From: Zymoseptoria tritici IPO323
Lineage: Eukaryota > Ascomycota > Dothideomycetes > Mycosphaerellales > Mycosphaerellaceae
Assembly: GCF_000219625.1 (NCBI RefSeq)
Contig: NC_018216.1
Location: forward strand, 3,100,001 to 3,164,000
Length of the DNA: 64,000 nt
Direction of reading: 5' to 3'
A program made the position numbers and the translations under genes. Below, piece by piece: positions 43,237 through 52,341 of the stretch. Within the stretch, counting starts at the first letter, position 1. Each line of letters opens with the position of its first letter. The notes beneath the pieces are model-generated. The model saw nothing but the letters and a program-made list of their open reading frames with translations. It did not search any database and had not been told where the DNA came from.

Positions 43237-44139
43237 ATGGGCGCCGAACTATCGAGGACATCTCTGTCTGAGGAGGAAGAACGAGCCTGCCAGCAGAAAG
43301 GAAGGGACATGGTGCTGGACAATCTCTACGGGCCTTCTAGAAAGCGTGCGCCGGCAAGAAAAGATTCCGTCGCCATACTGACCTGCGACGAGCTCATCGG
43401 CGCAAATGTTGCACTCGTCACATCTCACTTCGGGGTAGAGAGCTTTGAAGGAACTGCGCAGAATCCAGCGGTATGCGAGGAGAGTGAGGACGACAAGGAC
43501 GAGGAAGATGGTACCACAGTTGTGCCAAAAGAGGACGAAGGCGACTCCTCGAACGGGATGTCATCAGACGATGAAGAGCCCGACGAACATCCTTCCCCTG
43601 ACTATCAGAACTCGGCTCTGAGGACTCCGCAGGTGCTAATGGGCGGTGAGTACAACGGCGGCGGAAAAGCTGGAGTCGCACCGGCAGACGAGGGTGAAGG
43701 AGGCTACACCACTCAAAGTCAAATGAGCGCAGCTGCGCAAGATCCAGGTGGCGTGATGGAGCACAACGAAACCGAGACCGTTGTGATAGCAGCGGGACAG
43801 GAGACCCTCGACGCCATGAATAGCATTCGAAACGACAGCGAAGAACGCGAGGAAGCCACACCAATGAACGGAATTCGAAAGCCCTTCTACCGCCCAAGAC
43901 AAGGTCCTTTCGTACGATCTGAAGTCGAATGGGCGGGTTTGAGCAGACAAATGCAACAAAGATGGAGCTCGACCAACCGCATCCATAAGTTTGGTCGTGC
44001 TCGCGCGCCTACGTGCCGGCGCTGTCGTGGGGATCATGCGAAGGGTAGACAGATGGAGAGTCCTTGCAAAGTATGGCTCGCTGGCGGTCTAGGCAAGTGC
44101 CAGTGGTGCACGCTGGATGGCAGGCCATGTGTTGACTGA
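43237..44139 (+). CDS. acidic protein sharing the myristoylation-type N-terminus; Cys-rich C-terminus
   Basis: Single exon, 300 residues. MGAELSRTSLSEEEERACQQ aligns with the start of the BTB gene upstream (M-G-A-E-x-S-R-x-x-L-S-x-E-E-E...C-x-Q-K-G-R-D-x-V-L), including Gly2 and Ser6 of the N-myristoylation consensus. The middle is acidic and disordered (EESEDDKDEEDG, SSDDEEPDEHPSPD). The C-terminus holds PTCRRCRGDHAKGRQME, then SPCKVW, then GKCQWCTLDGRPCVD: six Cys as C-x2-C...C...C-x2-C...C, which might bind zinc. No BTB domain is present. It is unknown to me as a family. It probably arose with the BTB gene by partial duplication or N-terminal module sharing. Confidence 0.75.
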   Translation: MGAELSRTSLSEEEERACQQKGRDMVLDNLYGPSRKRAPARKDSVAILTCDELIGANVALVTSHFGVESFEGTAQNPAVCEESEDDKDEEDGTTVVPKEDEGDSSNGMSSDDEEPDEHPSPDYQNSALRTPQVLMGGEYNGGGKAGVAPADEGEGGYTTQSQMSAAAQDPGGVMEHNETETVVIAAGQETLDAMNSIRNDSEEREEATPMNGIRKPFYRPRQGPFVRSEVEWAGLSRQMQQRWSSTNRIHKFGRARAPTCRRCRGDHAKGRQMESPCKVWLAGGLGKCQWCTLDGRPCVD

Positions 44140-44389
44140 GCTGGTTGGTTCGGCGAAGGATTCCTGGGCAGCTCATGCTTTTTACCGGTTGAAATGAGAC
44201 GAGAAACTATGGCTCGGAGGACGGGAAGAATATTTGTGGTGCGTGCCGCTTTCGGAAGCATCCTGAATGGTGCGAGTAGGTCGTGCTGTATCCGACCAGA
44301 TTTTGTACACCCTCGACCAAAAGAGCAGGGTCGTAGTCTAGATGATTGATGCTTTTACGACAAAGCGGAAAGCAAGCCAATCCACGACT

Positions 44390-46411
44390 TCACTTCCCCG
44401 CCAACCTCTTCATCCTCTCCTCCGCCGCTCTCGCACGCTTCTCCCTCTCCAACCGCATCCGCATCTCATCGCTCATACCCTTTGACTGCTCCGCTCTCCT
44501 CTCCTCGGCCGTCAGCGCGGGAGCCTCCATAACCCTTCCCTTCCCAAACTTCTTCTCCACACCCTTCTTCTCCCTCTCTTTGTCCTCCTTCCTCAGCCTC
44601 TCCGTCTCGGCTTGTCGCCGCTGCTTCTCCGCCGTATCCTCGACAGCCTTCTCCTCCTTTTCCCGCGCCGTGCGGGCTTCGACCTCGGACTGAGAAAGAG
44701 CAGGTGGGATATTGGCGGTGTCCCATTCCCATTTGGATTCACCGAGTTGAGAGCGTGCGAGACGGAAGGCGTCTCGTGTTGCGCGGTCGCCGGCAATGTC
44801 GAAGGCTGATTTGCCGTCTTCGTTGCGTACGGTGGGATCCGCGCCGGCTTTGATGAGGAGGGAGGAAATGCAGACTGGACTGTTGGAGGCTGCGGCGAGG
44901 TGAAGAGGTGTTGGTGCGTGGTGATTTTGGTCGGCGGGAAAGAAGCGGAAGTCGGGACTGAGGTTGTTGGATTGGATGTATGACAGCATGGCTGGAGCTT
45001 TCGATCGTCGGATGAGGGCTTGCAGTTGAGTCGTGTGGAGGGAGGCTTCTTCATCCTCTTTCGAAGCTTTGGGTGCCTTGGGCGCGGTCGTCTTGCTGTT
45101 GGCTAAAGCTTCTGCTTTTGCTGTGGCGATCGCAGCCTCTTCTTCCGCCTGCTTTGCTAATGCTGCTTCGTCTACCGTCGTGACCTTCACCCGGGTGAGC
45201 TCCACGAAAGCGCGCATCAGCTCGGCTTGTGTTGCTCGACGGGTATTGAACGGAAATCCTCGTATCCTGACATCCTTGTGACTGAGCACTTGATCTTCGT
45301 ATGGTCCGAACAGAGTCCTTCTATTCGTGCTTCCAGTTGCTCGAATGAATATCAACTCCGCACTGTCGATTAGTTGTTTCCACTCCAGCAGCAAATCTCG
45401 GACCTCTTGTGTCAAAGCTGTCTCGTTGTACCTTCGAATGCTTGCACCAGCAGAGTGAGCATTGCCCTTTGAGTTATCATTCGCACTTTGCGAACCACCC
45501 TGTTTCCGACGTGTCGTATATCTGTGGAACGTCTTGTGTGCGATGACGGTAGCAGATCGGTCCTCGATGCCAGCCTTCTTGGTCATCTTGGGCGTCAGTG
45601 ACACGATCATGCCTGCGAAATGGCCACCTCCGATCATGCAAAGGAAGTAGTGAGGACCTGCCGCACTCGTCCCGTTCTGTATCATGGATTGTGGCAGCTT
45701 AACGCCACCGTCTTCCTCATCGTCATGCTCAACCTTCTTCTGATGTTGTGGAGCTGGCTTTGCAGCGAGCTGTTTCCTTTGTATTATCTCAACCATCTTG
45801 TCCTCTTGCTCTTGCTCCGCCACAGCAAAGATCGCTCGATAGAATCCCAGTGATGTGTTGGACGGCAACTTGGGTGTCGAAAACCATATTAACGGCGGTT
45901 TGCCAGATCCTCGCTTCTCCTTCTTCGTCGGTGCATCATCTGCATCTCCGTCGGTAATCTTCGCCTGTCTCTTCAATAGAGCGCTGAGCGTCGACTCCTT
46001 TGCCTTTGAGCCACCTCCAAGCTCGTCATCCTCATCATCTTCTGACTCGGACGAATCCGATCCTGATATGCTCTCATCCAGCTGTCCTACCAGCGTCTCA
46101 AAGTCCGCCTCATTCACCGCCTTCCTCCCACGAATCTTTTGCTTCAAGTTGTACCCATGCAGGTCGGATCTGATATGACTTCTTTGATCCAGCAAAGTGG
46201 GAAATGTGAGTCCGCACAGATTGCAGGATGTCGCGTTCGCTGGTCCATCTTGTAGATCCGAAGCGGTGAGATCGGCTCGTGACGGCGACGGGGATGGTTC
46301 CTCGGGAGAGGCAGTGGGCTGTGTCTTTAGCTGCAGGGTATACAGGATTTCCTCGGGGAGATCGAAGGCGTAGAGTGGGCGCTGCACCAGCTTCTCGGCG
46401 GTGCTGGCCAT
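44390..46411 (-). CDS. VMS1: peptidyl-tRNA hydrolase of ribosome quality control (Vms1/ANKZF1)
   Basis: Single exon, 673 residues. A C2H2 finger (CNLCGLTFPTLLDQRSHIRS, ~residues 63-86) is followed by an acidic linker. The VLRF1 release-factor-like domain spans ~170-390 with HYFLCMIGGGHFAGMIVSL, HKTFHRYTTRRKQGGSQSAN, and AGASIRRYNETALTQEV. The catalytic Gln of the GSQ motif is present (Q308). Ankyrin repeats follow (PTPLHLAAASNSPVCISSLL, GADPTVRNEDGKSAFDIAGD). The C-terminal Lys/Glu/Arg coiled coil contains a VCP/Cdc48-interacting-type sequence (ERRAEQ, MRLEREKRARAAEERMKRLA). Vms1 cleaves the tRNA from nascent chains stalled on 60S subunits, chiefly mitochondrial precursors, and recruits Cdc48. 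All hallmark parts are intact. Confidence 0.94.
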   Translation of the reverse strand: MASTAEKLVQRPLYAFDLPEEILYTLQLKTQPTASPEEPSPSPSRADLTASDLQDGPANATSCNLCGLTFPTLLDQRSHIRSDLHGYNLKQKIRGRKAVNEADFETLVGQLDESISGSDSSESEDDEDDELGGGSKAKESTLSALLKRQAKITDGDADDAPTKKEKRGSGKPPLIWFSTPKLPSNTSLGFYRAIFAVAEQEQEDKMVEIIQRKQLAAKPAPQHQKKVEHDDEEDGGVKLPQSMIQNGTSAAGPHYFLCMIGGGHFAGMIVSLTPKMTKKAGIEDRSATVIAHKTFHRYTTRRKQGGSQSANDNSKGNAHSAGASIRRYNETALTQEVRDLLLEWKQLIDSAELIFIRATGSTNRRTLFGPYEDQVLSHKDVRIRGFPFNTRRATQAELMRAFVELTRVKVTTVDEAALAKQAEEEAAIATAKAEALANSKTTAPKAPKASKEDEEASLHTTQLQALIRRSKAPAMLSYIQSNNLSPDFRFFPADQNHHAPTPLHLAAASNSPVCISSLLIKAGADPTVRNEDGKSAFDIAGDRATRDAFRLARSQLGESKWEWDTANIPPALSQSEVEARTAREKEEKAVEDTAEKQRRQAETERLRKEDKEREKKGVEKKFGKGRVMEAPALTAEERRAEQSKGMSDEMRMRLEREKRARAAEERMKRLAGK

Positions 46412-47051
46412 GAGGTGTGGGATGCGTTGGCTGTGTGAGGATGGGTGGAGAATAAGAACCGTGGAACAGATCGGTCACCAGCCACGCTCGTGATGTCCAA
46501 GTTGGCGGATAGTTCGTGGATATGTCGCATGTGACGAACAACCCCCCACGTCCAACTCAAAAAGTTCAATGCAAGGTGAATGGACCAACCAGCTCGTCGG
46601 CGCGTCATCAGCCTCTCCACGATCCGGCGGGATGAAGCAGATCGCTTGGCACGGGAGACAACAACGACCTTGATGGATAAAGAGCCGCCGCCCACCAAGT
46701 CAACCGTCCCTTTCACGCTTCATTCGCCAACATCTCTTTGTTCTCACACTCACCAAAATTATTCATAACACATTTTTCATCCACTTTGGGCCCTCGAAAG
46801 ACGTCAACGCTGACTCGCGACGAGTTTCAAGAGAGTTTTCTGGGTCTCGCGGCAGGCTGCAGCTCGGGTCCGGGGCTTGCAGGGCTGAGAAGGTTCAGTA
46901 CCTCGTCCAGGGTATTTCTTTCACGCTTCGTGGGAACGAAAGAGAAATTCGCAACAGCGAATTCTCCGAGCGTATCTGTTGCTCAGGGAAGTCGGGAAGT
47001 CGAGCAGGGGGTGTTGGTAATCATCGTGGCGGTGACTGGGCTGTTCTCAAG
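46412..47051. promoter_or_regulatory. divergent region, VMS1 / ZIP transporter
   Basis: 640 bp between head-to-head starts. An open plus frame (46738-47088) overlaps the ZIP first exon in a different frame and is not considered coding. Confidence 0.4.
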
Positions 47052-48643
47052 ATGCCGTTATCCAACGATGACCGGGGTTGGATTATGACCGCTTTGAGCG
47101 GAGTCGGTTTGTCGATCACAGAATAAATACCTCATACGTCCGTGACTAACAACACATCACAGCTTGCGTGTTTGGTGCTTCGTTCATCTGCGTCGATATT
47201 TTGATCCGACTTTTGCCTGGGAAGAAGAACTTTCGAATACAAGACAGCGATGTCTTTCTCTCCCTCTCCCTCAGTCTGAGCTTTGGAGTGATGCTCTTCA
47301 GTGCTTTGTACTCGATTTTACCATCATCGAAGCGATCTCTGGAGGCTGGAGGTCACTCGCCGAAAGAGGCATCATGGATCATGATCGGATGTTTCATTGG
47401 TGGAGTTATCGGCATCCAGATCGTGTCGAGGCTACTCCATGGGTGCATCCCACACAACATTGTCGATTGTGAGCACGAACATGGAGACGAAGAGACGCCT
47501 AAGGAGCGACCCGATCCCCAGCACGATCATGATCATGCAAATGTGGTCAGCCATGACCAAGAGCATCCGCCGATGCGAGAAACGACCTCTCGGACAGATT
47601 CTAATCTTGGAGCTTTGTCACGACCGCAAGGAAACTCACGATCTAACTCTTACTACGGGATGGACCAAAGTTTCACATCGGCCCAGACAGCAGAGAGCGA
47701 ACACTCACAACATCAGCAAAAAGACGGAGCGCCGACGCGACCGCGAACTTTGCAGGTGCGAATAAGGAAGAGTATCAACCAATTGGCGTCTGGAGCAGAC
47801 TCGGACTGCGATTGTGAGGGTCCGTGCTATGGATATAGCGATTTGTGCCAACAAGCGTGTTTCCGGAATGTGACCGCAAAAGGCGGTGCAAAAGCTCCTC
47901 TCAAGCCGAGCAATGGAGCAAAACGTCCAGCGGCAACTAAGAGTGTCACAGCGACGGAGTCAACTCCCCTTCTGCACAAAGTCTCGAACGATACACTCCA
48001 TCGACCGAATACGAGAGCAGTAGCGGAAGGTCTTGCCAATACTCAAGACTTTGCCCCTTCAGATGAAAGTGCTATCACGCCAACAGAGGTTGCTCACGAT
48101 GCTCCAGAACCACACCACAGCCACGGACACGACGCCGAGCCGGACCATCATCACCACCACGTTCCAACAAATGCGTTCCTGTCCATCGGCTTGCAGACCT
48201 CCATCGCTATTGCGTTGCACAAGTTGCCCGAGGGCTTCATTACCTATGCCACGAATCACGCGAATCCCAAACTTGGTGTCTCTGTCTTCCTCGCACTATT
48301 CATCCACAACATCACGGAAGGCTTCGCCATGGCTCTGCCTTTATATCTTGCCATCAACAATCGCATCAAAGCGATGCTGATCTCACTGGTCTTGGGAGGA
48401 CTCAGCCAACCGATCGGAGCCGCAGTCGCCGCCCTCTGGTTCCGCTTGGCTGGCAACGGACGATTCGAGCCGGACGAGAGCGTGTACGGTGCCATGTTCG
48501 CCATCACAGCGGGCATCATGGCGAGCGTGGCATTACAACTGTTCAGCGAGAGTCTGGATCTGACGCATTCGAAGCATCTTTGCATGATTGGCGCATTTTC
48601 GGGAATGACGATTCTGGGAATCAGCAGTGCGCTCACAGCTTGA
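47052..48643 (+). CDS. ZIP-family metal transporter (Zrt3-like)
   Basis: Two exons, 47052-47106 and 47163-48643, with a 56-bp intron (donor GTTTGT, branch ACTAAC, acceptor CACAG); 511 residues. Exon 1 supplies MPLSNDDRGWIMTALSGV, continuing as ACVFGASFICVDIL, typical of the first membrane segment. About eight hydrophobic segments are visible. A long cytosolic/lumenal loop is His/Asp-rich (HDHDHANVVSHDQEH; HHSHGHDAEPDHHHHH) and also carries a Cys cluster (CDCEGPCYGYSDLC). The ZIP signature helices are HKLPEGFITYAT and HNITEGFAMAL. This is like yeast Zrt3, which exports zinc from the vacuole to the cytosol; the exact metal and membrane are inferred. Confidence 0.9.
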
Positions 48644-48974
48644 GCGCCCAGGAGGGATGATGGTATATTTGCATAGCATGACGAGGCGTTGGGAAAACGA
48701 GTAACGAAACCTTGATGCAGCGTTCTGGTGTACATTGGAGCGAAATGATAACGTTGACATCCTCTTAGTCCAGCATATTTTCAACATATCTATGCCGACT
48801 ACGTTCTGCATACCAAGTCCCTCGACGGGTGACGGGACTCCCGCAGCAAACAAATTTCTACGCTAGCGAAGTGAATGTTCGAGGTCCCCACCAAAGTTAG
48901 CCCTCGACGCGACTGCGCTTTAACACAATCCTCGACAACACTTCTACACTAAATCAGACAGCCGACTCGAGACC
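48644..48974. other. intergenic
   Basis: 331 bp. Nothing recognised. Confidence 0.4.
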
Positions 48975-49782
48975 ATGTCTATGTCGGACTTGAACGCGCT
49001 CAAGCGCGCACTACCCGCAGTGAAACCCAAGCCTCCTCCCACCATCTCCACGCATCGACCCGCCAGCGCATTCGACCTCCGCTCCATCCTCCTCCGCGAT
49101 AGAACCCATCCAGGCTCCTTCTCCATCTCCATCCCTTTCCGTGACAAACGCATCCTCAAGTCCCACTGGAACAAGAAAGCGCCCATCTCCAGGGCCAAAC
49201 TGGCACTGCTCACGAACGCTGTGACCCACAACCTCGACTTGGCGTCCATTGCGCCTCTACGTTGCGAGGGGTCTGAGAAGACTGGTCAGGTTGTGAAGGC
49301 GGCGAAACCGTTGACGAAGAAGGTGCTTGCGTTTCGTCCTACGGTGGGGGAAGCGGAGGCGCTGATTGGCAAGTTTGGGAATACGATGTTTACTTGTACG
49401 TTTGGCCGTCGCTCCTTCGTAGTGCAATCTTTAACTAACTCGAATAGACGAACCTCGCGATCCTCAGGCTCATGTCAATCCCTGGTCTCAACTCCATCCA
49501 TTCTGCTACGGCGCCGTGTCGCGGAGCGGAACCAAGGATATGGCGCTGTTGCGGCTGCAGTGGACGGTCGAAGCTGCGAATGAGAGACTGGTGAAGTTGA
49601 CCGGAGAGGATTTCCGTGGTCTGCTCAAAGATGCCGTGGGTGAGGATGATGTGGCGACCTGGATGGCGGCGGAGCTGGTGAATCGGTATGAGAGGTATTC
49701 CAATCGACGTATGGCGTTGATGAAGGAGTTGGAGGTGTTGAAGGCGAGGGACGTGGTTGGGCGTGTGAACAAGCCGTACTGA
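48975..49782 (+). CDS. unknown 251-residue protein
   Basis: Two exons, 48975-49395 and 49448-49782. The donor GTACGT-like (GTACGT at 49396) and acceptor AATAG preceded by ACTAACT keep the phase. The N-terminal half is basic (SDLNALKRALPAVKPKPPPT, then RDKRILKSHWNKKAP). The second half is conserved-looking (YEPRDPQAHVNPWSQLHPF, then RLQWTVEAANERLVKLTGED, then RYERYSNRRMALMKELEVL). No domain, signal or membrane segment was recognised. A mitochondrial location is possible given the basic, acid-poor N-terminus, but that is a guess. The gene model is sound. Confidence 0.75.
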
Positions 49783-50908
49783 GAGGGTCTTGGCGGTTGG
49801 AGCGAAGAGTTGGACACGGTGTTTCTTGTCACGCATGTTTAGCGCTTGTCCGGGGGTCCTGCATGGCTGCGAGTAGGAGACCTGTGCATGATCCTCGTTG
49901 ATTTTCTTGTACATTGTTTCAGCGCATATCTGGCAGTGTAATTGTACCTGTCCGCGCGGACTTCCTGCTGTAGTCCGCGCCTCGCGATTATCGGTCTGAC
50001 GACTGTCACTCGATTCCAAAAGAGATGGCGAATGCTTCATCAGAACTGTGAATGTAAAGAACTTATCGAATGTATTCCATCCTCATTCAAGGTCGTGCAC
50101 TTGGCCACTTCTCCGGTTCTCGCTGTGCTGCCCACATCCTGTATCCTTCGTTCGTCAGGTACTCGCCGGTGGCAAGTCTACCCTCGAAACTTCTCGCAGA
50201 ACGCTCTCCGGTACTTGCATCGTGACTCAAGTCCCTCAACGCCTGCTGAGTTCTTCGCGGAGCACCACTGTCAATACCTCTACCAGCAACCGGCCAAGTC
50301 AGTCGGGTCTGGCTATGCTCCAACGCGAAGGTCACCGAGCTGACCTCAAAGACGTTCATAGTCTTCAGGTTAGCCATACTACCCTCGCGTACAATGCACG
50401 GCGATGGAGCTTGGAGTAACGAGCTTTAGGGGCAAGAGCTTGGCTGAGAATAGCATTCTGATCATCGGCCAATAGTGTTCTTCACATCGCAAGATTCAGT
50501 CAACACTGTTTGAAAGACAATGCCACTTCCGGTCTGTCATTCCCTCCCGAGTATCTCGACGGGCATGATTCGAATGCCAGCGCTGACATTGGACCAAGGG
50601 CCTGGAGCTCCGTGGGCTGAACAGCGGCGAGCACAGAGGAGGGACCTACACAGCCAACTCGCCCGCCTCGTCTTGCCCTGGGGATGTAGATGTCGATGGC
50701 AGCAGTCTAGAGTCCTGCTGCAAGAAGTCCTTCATATGTCGTTGGCATGACTGGTGAGGTAGAAGTCAAGGGTCGTGTAGATCGGGCAGGAGCTGGCGTC
50801 GGTCTGTCACGTGTAAGCTTACCTAAGCATCGACGTCAAGTTCCCTTTCGCGGTCCCGACAGAACTTCGAAACTCACAGTCGCATTCCACTTTTCACACA
50901 TCAGCAAC
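49783..50908. other. intergenic with an unproven minus-strand reading frame
   Basis: 1.1 kb. A minus-strand ATG frame (50377-50087, 96 codons, starts MANLKTMNVFEVSSVTFALE) and a second ATG frame near 50740 (MKDFLQQDSRLLPSTST) could be exons of a small gene, but no join was found that I trust. No domain recognised. Confidence 0.3.
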
Positions 50909-51865
50909 ATGCCGTCCACACGAAAGCGAAAAGGCTCTCCAAGCCTCGAAGAGACCGCTGAATCTACCAAGCGCCGGTTCGCCGAAGGGAGCGAGGCCGA
51001 AGCGGCAACAGAAGAAACCTCACAACCGTCCGCGACGACGACATCGCAACCACAAAAGACCTCGCCTCACCCCTCATCCACAACATCTCAAGCAGCGGAC
51101 GATCGCGCTGCACGTTTTGCCGCTCTCCGCGCCCGCGCCACCTCCTCCAAAAAGCAGAACCTGAATGCGACCAAGTCCGAAGCCGCCCACGCCGCCATCG
51201 ATCCCACACAACTCACATCCCTCCACCGCAAAAAGGACATTGCAACACACAAATTACTCAAAGCTGACGTCGAAGCTTCCGGCGGCGACTTTGAGCGACA
51301 ACGGGCATGGGACTGGACGATTGAGGAGAGCGAGAAGTGGGATGAGCGACTAGCTGAAAAAGCGCGAAAGCGAGACGGGAACAAGTTCGCGAGTTACGGA
51401 GCAGAAGCCGGAAGCGTGTATGAGCGACAAGTCCGACAAAATCTGGAGGGTGCGAAAGGTCTAGGAGAAGAAGGGAGGTTGAGCGCATACGAGCAGAACA
51501 AAGTCGACGCGATAGAGAGGGCGGTCGCGAGCGGAGGGTTGGAATTGGTCGAGACGCCGGAAGGAGAGCTCATAGCTGTGGATCGTGATGGGTCCTTTTT
51601 GAGTACGGCCGACAGTGCGACGGCGGGATATGCGGAGAAGAGGCCGAGCAAACAGGCTGTGGATCGGCTGGTGGAGGATATCAAGAAGGCGGAAGAGGTC
51701 CGGCAGAAGAAGAGGAAGGAGAGAGGGCGGGCGGACGAGAATGACTCGGGCGATGTCACGTACATCAATGAGAAGAACAAGCAGTTCAATATGAAGCTGG
51801 CGAGGTTTTATAACAAGTATACCGCGGACATCAGGGAGAGCTTCGAACGAGGAACGGCGATTTGA
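50909..51865 (+). CDS. SYF2: pre-mRNA-splicing factor SYF2
   Basis: Single exon, 318 residues from ATG 50909 (the open frame extends upstream without an ATG). A Ser/Thr/Glu-rich N-terminus is followed by RFAALRARATSSKKQNLNAT. The SYF2 core has RQRAWDWTIEESEKWDERL (here with E before R), FASYGAEAGSVYERQVRQNL and YEQNKVDAIERAVASGGLEL. The C-terminal signature is VTYINEKNKQFNMKLARFYN followed by KYTADIRESFERGTA. Syf2 belongs to the Prp19/NineTeen complex side of the catalytic spliceosome. Certain by motif order. Confidence 0.95.
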   Translation: MPSTRKRKGSPSLEETAESTKRRFAEGSEAEAATEETSQPSATTTSQPQKTSPHPSSTTSQAADDRAARFAALRARATSSKKQNLNATKSEAAHAAIDPTQLTSLHRKKDIATHKLLKADVEASGGDFERQRAWDWTIEESEKWDERLAEKARKRDGNKFASYGAEAGSVYERQVRQNLEGAKGLGEEGRLSAYEQNKVDAIERAVASGGLELVETPEGELIAVDRDGSFLSTADSATAGYAEKRPSKQAVDRLVEDIKKAEEVRQKKRKERGRADENDSGDVTYINEKNKQFNMKLARFYNKYTADIRESFERGTAI

Positions 51866-52341
51866 GGAGGGAGGAACAGTCACGACTTGGACGATTGTTC
51901 TAATCGAGCCCGACTTCATTCAGTATGCACGAAACTTTACGAGGCCATCTTTGGCGGCATGTTCATGTCATCGAGTCTACCGTTCAGTCTTAAAAGAACT
52001 TGGGTGTCTGATCTCGTGGTCATTAATCCAATTGCTATCGAATAATGCTATATGACTCGCCCCAAAAGAATAGGGCAAGAGGGAGCAATAATTTTCCCGA
52101 AGAACGCCGCAAAATGCATTGCCGTAAACCCAGCGCCGCCTCTCCCATGCGAAATACAAGCCCAAAACTCCAAGCTTCAAAATCCCAACCTCGGACCCCT
52201 TTTGGCGGCCGAAGCTGGGCCCAAATATGCTATGTGCTGTTTCCAATCGAGGCCATACGCCGCGGCGAATCGTCACTGGTAGATTATGACACGATGTGAG
52301 CCGAGCTGCGCTCTCGTCGATCGCATTCATCCCGAAGCTGA
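51866..52341. other. intergenic between converging genes
   Basis: 476 bp between the SYF2 and CDC27 3' ends; no gene seen. Confidence 0.4.

Noticed and set aside
46738..47088. 116-codon plus-strand frame as the N-terminus of the ZIP transporter
   Set aside because: It is in a different frame from exon 1 (47052-47106) and lacks membrane-protein character; exon 1 joins perfectly to the family sequence.
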